From: Piper betle
Taxonomy: Eukaryota; Streptophyta; Magnoliopsida; Piperales; Piperaceae
Direction: 5' to 3'
Length of the DNA: 64,000 bases
Assembly: GCA_033002965.1 (NCBI GenBank)
Contig: JAURVB010012320.1
Location: 62,001-126,000, forward strand
A program made the position numbers and the translations under genes. Each line of letters opens with the position of its first letter. Position 1 is the first letter of the stretch. The notes beneath the pieces were generated by a model. It worked only from the letters and a program-made list of their open reading frames with translations. It did not search any database and was not told where the DNA came from. Shown in pieces: positions 36,271 through 48,464 of the stretch.

Positions 36271-36434
36271 ACAATGTCGATGCATTACAAAATTCACATA
36301 CATAACACGACCCAGTGTCGGACTGAGTCAATTCATTGACCCCGGTTGCACTCTGTGCATGGTAGTCGAATCTGGGCTCAGGCCGACCTAGGCTACCAAC
36401 AAGGAAAGTATGATGTTCTATCTATTATACGTAC

Positions 36435-36476
36435 CTGATTTGTGATTACGTCTGACTGTGACCCGTGAACCCTAAT
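36435..36476 (-). other. Mini-exon-like block, 42 nt (type II LTR, minus)
   Basis: On the minus strand the block begins ATTAGGGTTC and ends ATCAG|GTACGTATAATAG. Its donor side is intact, while the acceptor CAG of other copies is changed to TGT. It is 42 nt, as in its sister LTR (54478-54519). The hairpin upstream of other copies is absent here. Confidence 0.45.
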
Positions 36477-36986
36477 ACAGTAATGGGGAGGTCACCTTGG
36501 ACGGAGATGAGGGATGAAATACTCCCTCCTCCTGCATATATATACACTTCCTCTTAAATTCCATACATCTCCATTGTCCTCCATTAAATTCTCATACCCC
36601 ATCATCCATTGGTATTTCCTAGGTTCAACGACCCCTTCATTAAATTCTCACACCCCATCATCCATTGGTATTTCCTAGGTTCAACGACCCCTTCTCCTTT
36701 TATAAATGACGGCTAGGGTTTGTGGAAGCACCCTTTCACCATAATTCCTTTAACCGGGTAATTGGGTAATTAACACGGTTCACTTAACCTTTTCACTCAA
36801 CCCCTTAAATGGTATGGTTCACTTTACTAGTTTAAACGGTTAAATGGTATGGTTTACTTAACCGGGTAAAAATACTTAACCGGTTAACTAATACTTTCCA
36901 CTTGACCGGGTAATTAATAATTAACGAGGCAGCGAGTAAATAATTTAAACAAATTCATGGATACCAACGTTCGATCCGACCGCGTC

Positions 36987-37024
<38 letters not shown>

Positions 37025-37277
37025 CGGGTCTTTACAGGATGCGTCTCTAAAATCATCATGACATGTCCGTGAGATCCACACTAGCATATACTGAAATCAT
37101 AATCTCATATCCATCTCATAATTTCTATAAACATTAAAACTTGCATTGCTTAGACTTGACTGAGCAAAAATCTAAAACACTAAGAAATACCAGAGGAAAT
37201 ACCAGTCAGCTTGGGTAAGGACAGCTCCACGCACTTGGCTCAAAATAAAAGTCTTCCATCATAATTGACCAAGGCAT

Positions 37278-37290
37278 GGCTCTGATACCA
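37278..37290 (-). other. Primer-binding site of the family-B element
   Basis: The minus strand reads TGGTATCAGAGCC, identical to that of the young family-A element, 3 bp inside the LTR end at 37294. Confidence 0.92.
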
Positions 37291-37293
37291 ATT

Positions 37294-38655
37294 TGAAACA
37301 CCCTGATTTTGGTTTACCTAAAAACCGAATCAGGAATATTACAATCGAGTCGAGCATATTTAAAGTTGTTGGTCGGTAAGACTCTATCAATAAAATAGAT
37401 TGGAACAACCTGCTTGTTGTCATGAGAATGAAAGATGTTATTAAATATGCGTCAAAACACATCAAATATAAATAAAAGTAAGAAAGAAATAATTTTGACA
37501 AGCTCAAGTGTGTGTAGTGTTTATCTGTCCTCCCACCAAAGTCGGATTAGGATTTTCAAGACCAACATATATTATATTAAAAAGTCAGTAATGAGTGTTA
37601 CTGGTCCGAAAAATAACTAATACAATCTGGTAAATGGGTATTCCATTACACACAAAAACTTATGAAACTGCAAGATTGCCTCCCAGTGGGTTGTAAGCAA
37701 ACATAATTAAGCAAGTGCCGACTCGCATGCACGGCTAATATTCATATCCATACATACAACGCTTACGCCCTCACATCTTCCATATTTCACCCGCCACGGT
37801 ATTCGAGTGGCAAAAAGAGCAGTTAAGTTAGTGCTACAAATTCAAGAAATATGCTACATTACGCAATACCATCATACACCACATGACCTTCGGGATTGAA
37901 GGAGTACTAGTCAGTCTATACATATCTCCATACTGCTCACTCTCTTATTAATGAAATCCATAAAAATGTGCGTACTTATATAATAGATTTAGGGAAAAGG
38001 CCTATATCATATATTTCTGGATAAAAAACTAACGAGGGATCTCATCCTTATAGTTTAACTAAACATGTGTAGAAAACATGACTAAATAGCTCGACATCGG
38101 AGGGATTCAAAAAAGCACCGCTGATGTCGTCCTACGTCTAAAACGTGATTAAACTCTACATGTAGGGAGTCAAGCACAGAGGGAGAGTCTAACGAAGGAT
38201 GCATGCTTGGGGTGTGACCCACTACTAAGTAAAATTTCAATGTCTCTATATGATGCTTGCATGGGCGTGACCTCATATTGTCTATACATCGTAATAAAGA
38301 AAACAGTACTAACAAACCCATAACTAAACATGTAGCACACAAATCAAGACATAATAATAATAAATAATAAATAAATAAAGAAATAAATACGCTCATAGAT
38401 AATTAGATAAATAATTAACACATGAACATAAATAATACTCTAATCATAAAATAGTAATATAATTTTACTGCATAAATACATCTGTAAACACGATTAACAT
38501 ATAAATAATTAAATAATTAAATAAATAATAATTCTATGAATAAATAAATAAATAAATATTAATACTCATTAATCAGGAATAATAATAATATCATAGTTAT
38601 ACAATAGAAGAATACATAATTAAATACAAATAACTAATCACATACATGCGAACAA

Positions 38656-38696
<41 letters not shown>

Positions 38697-39816
38697 ATTT
38701 AATAAACATAAATAAGACTAATATTAATAAGTAAATATACCATTAATAATAATAAGTAATTGTATAAACATGCATTATAATCAATAAAGACATGAATAAT
38801 AAAAAATGAATAATAATAATAATAAATAAATAAATAAAATAATAAATAAAGATGGGTAATCATAACATCCAAACATGTTATAGGTTCTCGAATTACTGAA
38901 AATGATGCAAGAATAGACGAAAATGGTCAAAAAATGAGGCGAGCTAAACCAAATCTAGATGAACCAGACCAACCCGAAATCAACCAGCTCGCTCTCGGTT
39001 AACTAGAAAATGGGTTGGGTTAACTGGGGGACATGATGGACAGGAACTCAGGCACAGCCAGGCGGACACGAGCATGGGTAGTGTGACTGTGGTGATCACT
39101 GGTCAGGGTCAATAGGGGGCATCAAGGTGCAGGTGCTGGTGGTGATGCTTGGCAGTGTCCGACCACTTGTTGGCCGAAAATGGCTAGAATGAAGGCCGTA
39201 TCACCGAAGGGTGTGGCGACATCGCCGACGGCAATCGTGGTCGTGGTGGTGGTCATGGGTTGTCATAAAATGGAGATCTCGAAAAGATGAACTGTGTGGG
39301 TGGTCGGATTGGCCAGAGGTGGCTTGCAAGTGCCGAAAAACTGCCCAAAAGGGTGGCAACGGCAGTGGAAACCAGCTTCCCAAGACTATCTTGCCAGCGG
39401 CGACTGTGGTGGCGCCAGTAGTCGTGAGTGGTATGAATGGATAGCCTGTCGAGAGGCAGTCATGGAGGTTCTATTCTAGTGGCCAGGGCCGAGGCAGAGA
39501 CTTGCCGGCGCAGAGCCAAAGTGGCAGTGGTGCTATGGGTGCAAAGCTCCAAAAATTTGGGAATGTTATGAACATCAAAGGGAGAATGCTAGGGATGACG
39601 TGGATGGCTCAGATCTTACCATCTGGCACAATTTGAAAGTTCTGACAACTCGTGATCTAGTAGGACCACCTGTTGGTGTATACAATATACAAATAGATGG
39701 AAAGCTTGGATCGAGACCGTATAAAGTCATAACTGATTTGAGTCCTCAAAGTGACTCTATAAGTGGGAATCAAGACAAGAAGGGCAAATAGTTCTCAAAC
39801 CCTTAACTCAATCAAG
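37294..39816 (-). mobile_element. 5' LTR of the minus-strand family-B element (outer end truncated)
   Basis: It starts beside the PBS with plus-strand TGAAACACCCTG and follows the B landmarks ('gcatgcacggctaat' 37728, AT-rich runs 38340-38870 including a (TA)n tract at 38657-38693, GC-richer block 39000-39540). At about 39816 it changes abruptly from 'ctcaatcaag' into Del-like LTR sequence, so roughly 400 bp of its outer end are lost. Frames at 39201-39479 are shadows in both orientations. Confidence 0.85.
38657..38693. repeat. (TA)n microsatellite inside LTR-B
   Basis: A pure TA dinucleotide run of about 37 bp in the AT-rich middle of the LTR. It is absent as a long run from the equivalent place in 6277-9318. 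Confidence 0.9.
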
Positions 39817-41431
39817 AGTTAGAAAAATGGGTTATTAAAATATAATAATATAATAAGGATCAAATGTTAGATCTTAGTAGCATACGGTAAAATAATTAAA
39901 GTTCAAACCTTTGTCAAATGAGCAATTTAAATTAAATTCATTAGTAGTATCCTTGAATTATGATAATATAAATTATTTAAAATAATTTAATTGAAAAACC
40001 TAATTAATTAATGAATAAATATTCCAAATTAGTAAATGGTTGATAAATATGAAAGGTGTACCTAAGTTTTTGTTAACACAATAGGTTACTCTTACTCGCT
40101 AATTCAGTGTTAAGAAGTAATATTAATTAAAAGTTTAAATGATAACTTTGATCTCTAGGACGGAAATCTTAAAAAGATTTCTTTAGTTAAATAATTAACG
40201 TGTTAAAGGAAAATACACAAGTATTAGTATTTTAATACATGCTAGTAAGTAAATAATTATTCTATCATTGGTTAAGGCTGAACTTTGATTTGAATAATTA
40301 ATTTAAAAGGTATGGTATGACTTAATTAGTTTTGTTGCATGAATAATTAATTATCTCATCAGACATGTATAATTGTGTAAATTTAAAGATTTATTTTATT
40401 TTGTACTTGCTTGGTGCATGTTTTATTTTGTTAAGTCATGATATAATTAAGTCATTTCATAGCATGCAATATTCCTCATATAAAATTATACTTATGTATA
40501 ATTTTATTTTCTCATTCAGATTAGGATCATGTGTCGTAGTTGAAGATACCGTAGTTGTAGATGTCTCATAAAATTTTCAGGTTTGTATAACTACTTGAAA
40601 TGTTATATATTCCTTTCTGATAGCCCAGGTCGGCCTAAGCCCATATTTGATCATTATGCACCAACCAAAACCATAGTCAAGGAATTGACTCAGTCTGACT
40701 CAGGGCCACACCTTTAAAATTATTTAAAAGATAAAATATTTGCCCCTTGCCGAAAGGGCTGGCATGGTGCAATAGCACAAGATGACTCATTATTCACTTG
40801 TGATACTAAGAGGCAGTCAATGACAATATCAATAACTACAGCTTGTGGGACATGTAGCGTGTGTGTGCCCAAATAGGATTGTAGCTTGATAGGGCAGACA
40901 CCCCTCTTGGCATAATTTGAGCTCGACATAGGCACATAATTAGTAAAAGACTTAATAAATAATAATGTGAGACATATTGATTTGTTTCATGTAATTATAC
41001 AACTTAGTAATTTTATCACTAAAGCGGTTTTGTGACCTAAGGTGAGCAGCTTCAAACTAACAATTTAGTGTGTGGTTGGTAGTTCCCTTAACAATCCAAG
41101 TTGGAATAATTGATGAATAAAATTGAACTTCATTTTTATATTATTTGAGTTATAATTGTGATTATGAGAAAGAGTTTTGATGCTCTGAGATTTTGCTTTT
41201 GCATAGTTGGTTTATTTATGTCATTGTTTGCATGTTACATCAAATATAACATAATTTATTTTTATCGTAAATAAATTCATCAAGATATTTAAATCTCATG
41301 CTTAATTATTTTCATTACATTATACCTCAAGTATATTTTTTTGTCATGTTATAATGCATATGAATGCATTTTTATTTTTATATCCTCCATATTTTTGGGT
41401 AACCACAGACTGGCTAAGGCGGATTGCTACA
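39817..41431 (+). mobile_element. Del-like type I LTR, 5' truncated
   Basis: It enters at 'aaaatgggttattaaa', matching 52017 and 59788, and ends at 41431 (..GGATTGCTACA) followed by a PBS. It keeps the hairpin (40480-40507), a mini-exon-like block (40520-40580), the type I cassette with 'ccgaaaggg' (40740-40960), and an AATAAA near 41116. The first ~1.2 kb of the LTR are missing at the junction with LTR-B. It was the 5' LTR of a gag-containing element. Confidence 0.85.
40480..40580 (+). other. Conserved hairpin (40480-40507) plus mini-exon-like block (40520-40580)
   Basis: ATAAAATTATAC-TTAT-GTATAATTTTAT forms a perfect 12-bp stem. Directly downstream 'ttttctcattcag' ends in AG at 40519, then a 61-nt block starts ATTAGGATC and closes TTTTCAG|GTTTGTATAA. 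The same arrangement is in five other Del-like LTRs of the window. Here the block is longer than the usual 41-47 nt. Confidence 0.5.
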
Positions 41432-41433
41432 GG

Positions 41434-41445
41434 TGGTATCAGTGA
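41434..41445 (+). other. Degenerate primer-binding site of the Del-like element
   Basis: TGGTATCAGTGA follows the LTR end by 2 bp. It is one base off the first 10 nt of the tRNA complement plus further drift. It aligns with the PBS at 55791 in an otherwise similar leader. Confidence 0.75.
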
Positions 41446-41616
41446 CTAGTTTCCCACTAGCTCACAATTTATGGCTCAAGTGCCTTGTTGAAAAGTCCAA
41501 TATTTATATTTTCTCAATGTTTTGTGTTGTTAATCAAAGAATTTTTCACTAATAAACCCAAGTCTTAGCCGAAAAATAAATTAAAGAACCACAACGAAAA
41601 AAAATTGACGTTTCAG

Positions 41617-41818
41617 ATGGCAGGCACACATAGACAGTCAAGTCAATCTACTTAGTCAAAGTTCAAACATGGAAAATGTATTGACCTAGATCCTGCTAAC
41701 CATACAAGGACTGGTGTAGGGTTCAACAAATACTAGCTCTGCTATTCAGAATATTGTCTAGCGGCTATTGGGGCTGGTAGCTGGGAACCCCAGACGGTGG
41801 CCAGGGAAGTGCCCAATT
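41617..41818 (+). pseudogene. gag: gag N-terminal remnant of a Del-like Gypsy element
   Basis: The ATG at 41617 begins MAGTHRQSSQST, then a stop, corresponding to MVGTRRQSNQATQSN of the better copy at 55982. Later blocks ('aatattgtctagcggctattggggctggtagc') align with 56114-56145 but with frameshifts. It is cut at 41818 exactly where an LTR-B begins with TG, as if the B element had inserted into the gag. Non-functional. Confidence 0.75.
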
Positions 41819-43258
41819 GTGACACCTGAATTCCGGTTCACATAAGAACCAAATCAGAAATGTTACGATCGAGTCGAGTCATGTTTAAAGTTATCGGTTG
41901 GTGTGACTCGATTGATAAAATATATCAAAACAACCTTCTTAGTGTCATGAGAATGGAAGACATCGTTAAATACATGCTAAAACACATCGAAATAAACAAA
42001 AGTAAGAAAGTAAATAACTGGGATGAGCTCAAGTGTGCGTAGCATTGATCTGTTCTCCCACCAGAGTCGACTCAAGATTTGAAGACCTACATATATTATA
42101 TGAAAAACGGCAGTAACGAATGTTACTGGTCCAAAAAATAACAAATACAAACTGGTAAATGGGTATTCCATTGCCCACGAAAACTTATGAAACTTTAAGA
42201 TTGCCTCATACTGAGCGGTAAGTAAACATACTCAAGCAAATGCCGGCTCGCATGCACGGCTCATAATCATATTCATACATACAATGCTTACACCCTCACA
42301 TCTTCCACATCACCCGTCATAGTACTCAAGTGGCAAAAGGAACAATTAAGTTAGTGCCACAAATTTCGGAAATGTACTCCATTACACAATACCCTCATAC
42401 ACCGCACTACCTCTGAGTTTGAAGAAGTACTAGTGCGATCCATATATATCTATGTACCACTCATTCTCTTATTCGTGAAATCCATTGAAATGTGCGTACT
42501 TATATAATAGACTTAGGGAAGAGGCTTATATCATACATTTCTGGAGGATCAATTTGAAAAGCAACAAGGAATCTAATCCGTGTAGTTTTATTAAAAGTGT
42601 AGAAAACACATCTAAATGGCCCGACATCGGAGGGATACAATAAAACACTGCCGATGTCATCTTACATATAAAACAAGATTAAACTTGACATGTAAGGAGT
42701 CAAGCAGAGAGGGAGAGTCATACAGACCTATTGTCAAGCATCAAGCACATCTGCACATCTACGGTGAGCTTAGACTCTAAAACTGGCATTGGAACCCACT
42801 ACTAAGTAAAATACTAACATCTCTACATGATGCATGCTTGTGGTGTGTGCTCATATCATCAATACAGCCTAATAAACAAAATAGTCCTAACAAACCTAAA
42901 ACTAAACATGTGGCACGTAAATCGAGACATTCAAATAATAAATAAATAAATAAATAAATAAGAAATCCACTCATAGATATTTAGATAAAGAATAAACACA
43001 TGAACATAAATAATACTCTAATAATTAAATAATAAAATAATTATACTATATAAATACATGGTTAAACACGAGTAATATGATATATACTCATGTTAGGAAA
43101 CATATTAATAATTAAATAAACAAGCAAATAAATAATTAAATAAGTTAGTAGATAAATAAATTACTAAATGACTAATATTAATAAAGTACCAAAAACGGTT
43201 GAGAAACGACCGAAAATAGGCTAAACCAAACTGAACCAAACAGAACCTTACCAAACTA
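41819..43258 (-). mobile_element. LTR-B (3' LTR of a minus-strand element), truncated on the right
   Basis: It starts at its exact terminus (plus-strand TGTGACACC at 41819) and follows B landmarks to the 'gaccgaaaataggctaaacc' block at about 43230. It then jumps directly into the LARD internal domain. Its outer half and the PPT are deleted. In minus orientation this is the expected order of a 3' LTR (left) and internal domain (right) after a deletion. Confidence 0.75.
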
Positions 43259-44710
43259 AAAGGGCCATAGGTGGCCAGCCAATGGAATAGCTTATCAATG
43301 GCAAGACTAAGAGACAACCCCTATGTGGCTCTAGTTTAATCAACTAACTGTAGGTAGATGTTTCTTGATACCGTACTAGCCATGCACTTCTATACGGATA
43401 GGGTTCAAACGACCCAAAGAACCACTATCTTCCCTCAAGTTTACGGGGAACTCATAGTGAGGTTTGACACATGTCTCATCTACTCTTCAGTGGTGTGTGA
43501 CCTGCCATCCCGTACCTATTTGTAGCAATAATCTTGACTCACATGAATACTGCCGTTGTGGTAGACTCTCAAGCAAAGTTGTCAGTTAAGATGAGCATAC
43601 ACTGTTGTCCTTCTATCTGGTCAGTGTGGTATGCTTTGACTGAAGTTCCTGTCTGCGTCACTCCCATGCTTGGGTGAAGTTGTTTCCCTAGATTGGTTTG
43701 TCTTCGGCTACCTGCACTATAAGTACTAAACAGTACCATGAAGGTACCTCCTATACTCAGGGCAAAGGCTCAATCCTATGTATCAAGGAAAGGACCTAAT
43801 CGTACTGGTGAAACACAATGAAAACAATGTTTCCCTAATGGATACTCCCTCACTAAATCCATCATCTATGCCAAAATTCTAATACATGTTGAACTTCTCA
43901 CGTTGACTGACCATCTTCATGATCTGAATACCCTAGCTATAACTCATACATCTGCTATCATGATAAGTAAACAATTTGATCAGTGTGGCCATCTCATCTG
44001 GAGGTCACGCTGCCCTATTCTCGAACTCTATCCATGTAAATCCTTAAAAGACACATTAATACTATCTGATGATCCCTGTAAGACTGTAAGTAACACTATC
44101 TTGCAATACTCGTCTGACCCATGGATGTCAGGTCAAGGCGATGGTATGGAAGATGGCTAGTGAAGTCAATCCTGTATCATCTCTTCAAATTTATCTTAGT
44201 GTACCTAACTTTCCTTTGTCTGGCTGATGTTACTGTAGCTATTTATTGTCCTCAATCTCTAACCCAACTCTGCTCTCAATGCTGTGACATGTGGTCTCTA
44301 TGGAAAACTAAGAAAATCCTCAAGTAGTTGTCCTCTTGTACGGTGAGGTAACTACTTGGCCCTTACTTCCACAATAACTACTTTGCTCGGTTGGTAGTTG
44401 TGCTATCTAGGTGGTGAAGCCTGATCCTGATCATGTATATTATGAACTCATTGCTGTCTCGTGCATGTTTATCTCTATGTGTTTATTTCTATAGAAGTAG
44501 CTGCTATTAACTTGGCTCAGGTTATCCAACTATGTGTGTCTGATCCAGAGGGGTCTGGATCATAATGGTGACATGTACGATGACAAACAAATGTTGACCC
44601 TACACTTATCTCATGGAATTTGGAGTGACTACTCCCATAAGAGTACAAATGTTGAGCCTACACTTATCTCATGGAATTTGGAGTGACTACTCCCATAAGA
44701 GTTGACTGCC
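43259..44710 (-). mobile_element. LARD internal domain piece, minus orientation
   Basis: It begins at 'gccataggtggccagcc' (equivalent to 14843) and runs through 'aaagaaccactatctt' (43418), 'gactcacatgaatactgccg' (43536), a two-unit remnant of the minisatellite (44375-44417), and a 58-bp tandem duplication. It ends at 'gttgactgcc' where a Del-like LTR starts. It aligns with 33140-34700 of the B element. Frames at 43903-44327 are not conserved and are unlikely to be coding. Confidence 0.82.
44587..44702. repeat. 58-bp tandem duplication
   Basis: 44587-44644 and 44645-44702 both run from 'acaaatgttga' to 'cccataagagt' and differ by only one base, so the duplication is recent. The homologous locus at 57780-57838 has a single copy. 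Confidence 0.92.
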
Positions 44711-45104
44711 TGTAATGACCTGCCCGAACCGGACCGGGTGTTACTTAAAAATATAGTTAATGTAAATGTAACATTCCAGAACATGAATTTAAATACCGCA
44801 AATAAGTCTCACAACATTTAAAATAATTGTCCAACAGTCTCGGACCATTTCCCATAGCCGCATTTATAACACATGAGAATAATACGGAAGTCGAATTTTT
44901 AATATCGATTCACCATACCTAGGTTGGTAAAAGAACCACCAACCACACTTCTATTCTTCAATCCAATGCTTCTCACTTGCGAAGGCAATTTCGTGTTAGT
45001 GATAAAACCACTAAGCCGCATAATTAAATGAAACATGTCAATATAATTCCTATTATCATTTCACTCATTATTATTATTATTATTACACAAGTCTTTCGTA
45101 ATTA

Positions 45105-45487
45105 TCTCTCAGGTCATTCTGAGATTAGTAATTTGTCTCTCAGGTCATTCTGAGATTAGTAAAAGTCGTCTCCCAACTCATTCTGAGATTAGAAATCGTC
45201 TCCCAGCTCATTCTGAGATTAGGTGGTCTCCCAATTCATTTTTAGATTAGTCATGGTTTCCCAGTTTATTTAGAGATTAGAAATTGTCTCCCAGCTCATT
45301 CTGAGATTAGGTGGTCTCCCAATTCATTTTGAGATTAGTCATGGTCTCCCAATTCATTCTGATATTAGAAATTGTCTCCCAACTCATTATGAGATTAGGT
45401 GGTCTCCCAATTCATTTTGAGATTAGTCATGGTCTCCCAATTTCATTTTGAGATTAGAAATTGTCTCCCAGCTCATTCTGAGATTAG
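45105..45487 (-). repeat. 30-bp minisatellite with trimeric higher-order pattern
   Basis: Thirteen units of 'gtctccca..tcattctgagattag' plus a 2-6 bp linker. From the fourth unit the linkers cycle gtg / tcatg / aaatt, giving three successive ~88-bp trimers. The array occupies the LTR position that holds the 62-bp minisatellite or a unique cassette in other Del-like LTRs. Confidence 0.9.
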
Positions 45488-45795
45488 TGCCGACAAGGCT
45501 ATCGGTTTGAGAAAATACAACATTTCAAATAGTTATACAAGTTTGGGGAAATACAACATTTTATATAATTATACCAGTTTGGGAAAATACAATATTTCAA
45601 ATAATTATACAGACAATACAACATTTCAAATAATTATACGAACACACATAGTAATTTTAAAGGTGCGGCCATGTGTCGGACTGAGTCAATTCCTTGACCC
45701 CGATTGCGTTACAGCGCATGGTGGTCGAATCTGGGCTTAGGCCGACTAGGGCTGTCAACAAGGGAAAGTACAATATTTCAAATGATTATACGGAC

Positions 45796-45876
45796 CTGGA
45801 TATTTCAAACTCCCAGCTACGACCAACGATCCTAATCTGAACGAGAACATAAAATTATACATAAGTATAATTTTAT
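45796..45876 (-). other. Mini-exon-like block (45796-45836) plus conserved hairpin (45849-45876), minus
   Basis: On the minus strand the 28-nt hairpin (12-bp stem, 4-nt loop) is followed by 'gttctcgttcag'. A 41-nt block starts ATTAGGATCG and ends ATATCCAG|GTCCGTATAATC. The borders are the same as in the other copies although the block interior differs. Confidence 0.5.
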
Positions 45877-45905
45877 TCGAGTAGGAATGCATGCAGCTAA
45901 ATATC

Positions 45906-45944
<39 letters not shown>

Positions 45945-45946
45945 TG

Positions 45947-48464
45947 AGAAAAGGGAGCTCGTGCTTGAGCACAGGCTCCTTACCTGTACTCAAATTTGTT
46001 TCCAGCCGTTGGATCGCGATCCAACGGCTGGGAATCATTCCCCTCCATTCCCACTCCTCTCCTCTCCCCGAGTCCCTTCCCGGCGGCGTTTGCAACGCCC
46101 CCTCGGCCCCGCCGCGCTCCCCCACGCGGGCTGATTCCCGCGCCGCTGCCCCGCGTGTCCACTACCCCCCGCCCGACCGCGCCCCCGGCCGCAGCTGCAG
46201 CCGCGCACCCGCCAGCCGCTGCCCCCACCCCCGGAAATCATCCCCCTCCCCTCCTCTCCTCTCCCCGAGTCCCTTCCCGGCAGCGTTTGCAACGCCCCCT
46301 CGGCCCCGCCGTGCTCCCCCACGCGGGTTGATTCCCGCGCCGCTGCCCCGCTCGTCCGCCACCCCCCGCCCGGCCGCGCCCCGGCCGCGGCTGCGGCCGC
46401 GCACCCGCCAGCCGCTGCCCCCACCTCCTGGCCGCGCCGCGGCGCCTCCCTGCCCTCGCCCAAAGCTGCAGCTCCCCCTCCCCTCATGGCCGCCGCTGGG
46501 CGTCTACCCTCCGGCCCACTCCCCCTCCCTGGCCCCCGGCGGCCAACGCAGGCCCCCTGCGTCCACCCCTGCACCCCCCGAGCGCCCCCTTGCATCCCCC
46601 GGCAGCGCCAAGGCCCAGCCCACCCCCCCCCCACGGCCGCAGATGCGGACCCCACCCCCCGTGGACGGCGGCGAGGTCGCCGGCGGTGGGTCGCGTGGCA
46701 AAACAGAGGGGCGAGGCGGGAAGAAACAGGGGAGAAAACTGAAAAAGAGGAGTGGCAATTTCGTAATAAAAACTTGACTCGTTCCCGACTCGAGTCAATG
46801 TTACGAAATGAATTTAAAAAATAAAGTAATTTCGTAATAAAAACTTTACTCGGTCCCGACTCACGTCAATATTACGAAATGAATTTTAAAAAGATAAAAT
46901 AATTTTGTAATAAAAACTTGAGTCGATTCTGACTCGAATCAATTTTACGAAATAAAATTTAAAAAATAAAATAAAATAATTTCATAAGAAAAACTTAACT
47001 CGATCCTCACTCGAGTCAATTTTATGAAATTATTTTTTTTAAAAATAATTTATTTCATAAAATTGTTTTAAGTTTAGAGCGAGTCAAATTTTTATTACGA
47101 AATTATTTTATTTTTTAAATTTTATTTCATAAAATTGACTCGAGTCAGGATCGACTTAAGTTTTCATTATAAAACTATTTTATCTTTTTAAATAGAGGAG
47201 TGGCAATTTTATCTTTTTAAATTTTATTTCGTAAAATTGATTCGAGTCGATCCTGACTCGAGTCAATTTTATGAAATAAAATTTAAAAAATAAAGTAATT
47301 TCGTAATAAAAATTTGACTCGCTCTAAACTTAAAACAATTTTATGAAATAAATTATTTTTAAAAAAATAATTTCATAAAATTGACTCGAGTGAGGATCGA
47401 GTTAAGTTTTTCTTATGAAATTATTTTATTTTATTTTTTAAATTTTATTTCGTAAAATTGATTCGAGTCAGAATCGACTCAAGTTTTTATTACAAAATTA
47501 TTTTATCTTTTTAAAATTCATTTCGTAATATTGACTTGAGTCGGGACCGAGTCAAGTTTTTATTACGAAATTACTTTATTTTTTAAATTCATTTCGTAAT
47601 ATTGACTCGAGTCGGGAACGAGTCAAGTTTTTATTACGAAATTGCCACTCCTCTGTTTTCAGTTTTCTCCCCTGTTTTTCCCGCCTCGCCCCTCTGTTTT
47701 GCCATGCGACCCACCGCCGGCGACCTCGCCGCCGTCCACGGGGGGTGGGGGGTCCGTATCTGCGGCCGTGGGGGGGGGGTGGGCTGGGCCTTGGCGCTGC
47801 CGGGGGGATGCAAGGGGGCGCTCGGGGGGTGCAGGGGTGGACGCGGGGGGCCTGCGTTGGCCGTCGGGGGCCAGGGAGGGGGGAGTGGGCCGGAGGGTAG
47901 ACGCCCAGCGGCGGCCGTGAGGGGGAGGGGGAGCTGCAGCTTTGGGCGAGAGCAGGGAGGCGCCGCGGCGCAGCCAGGGGGTGGGGGCAGCGGCTGGCGG
48001 GTGTGCGGCTGCAGCTGCGGCCGGGGGCGCGGCCGGGCGGGGGGTGGCGGACGAGCAGGGCAGCGGCGCGGGAATCAACCCGCGTGGGGGAGCACGGCGG
48101 GGCCGAGGGGGGCGTTGCAAACGCTGCCGGGAAGGGACTCGGGGAGAGGAGAGGAGGGGGAAGGGAGGGGGATGATTTCCGGGGGGTGGGGGCAGCGGCT
48201 GGCGGGTGCGCGGCTGCAGCTGCGGCCGGGGGCGCGGTCGGGCAGGGGGGTGGTGGACACGCGGGGCAGCGGCGCGGGAATCGCCCCGCGTGGGGGAGCG
48301 CGGCGGGGCCGAGGGGGCGTTGCAAACGCCGCCGGGAAGGGACTCGGGGAGAGGAGAGGAGTGGGAATGGAGGGGAATGATTTCCAGCCGTTGGATCGCG
48401 ATCCAACGGCTGGAAACAAATTTGAGTACAGGTAAGGAGCCTGTGCTCAAGCACAGGCTCCCTT

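Larger units (their letters stand above)
35354..37036 (-). mobile_element. Solo LTR, Del-like type II (1683 bp), nested
   Basis: On the plus strand it starts TGTAACGACCCGCC and ends ..GGGTCTTTACA. The duplication GGATG is at 35349-35353 and 37037-37041. It is a relative of the plus-strand solo LTR 52838-55229: both end in GTCGTTACA, both have a TATAAA box near the start ('ccttttataaatgac' here at 36697-36711), and both carry the 62-bp minisatellite. A 42-nt mini-exon-like block lies at 36435-36476. It lacks the ~700-bp GC-rich part present in the 52838 copy. Confidence 0.93.
30401..37293 (-). mobile_element. Internal domain of a family-B LARD-like element, with two nested solo LTRs
   Basis: It runs on the minus strand from the PBS (37278-37290) to the PPT (30401-30413). 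Without the two inserted LTRs and their 5-bp duplications it is about 3.8 kb, close to 3.57 kb in the young element, and block order is the same throughout. Examples are 'ggagtatgaaaacatactc' (31259), 'ctgtgggtcacacg' (33787), and the minisatellite at 34231-34447. No coding capacity: only short unrelated frames. Two independent insertions (31706 and 35354) hit it. Confidence 0.88.

Noticed and set aside
39817..44710. A single intact LTR element spanning the region
   Set aside because: A Del-like gag, an LTR-B and a LARD interior are joined with missing ends and no matching duplications, so it is a mosaic.
45105..45487. CRISPR-like array of ~30-bp repeats
   Set aside because: There are no unique spacers; linkers are 2-6 bp and cyclic. 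It is a minisatellite inside a plant LTR.
45887..46777. Long Pro/Arg/Ala-rich open frame (296 codons) and its mirror partners at 47576-48540
   Set aside because: It lies in the GC-rich arms of the foldback, has equally long frames on the opposite strand and in other phases, starts within a (TA)n tract, and repeats with the 197-bp duplication. Composition, not coding.
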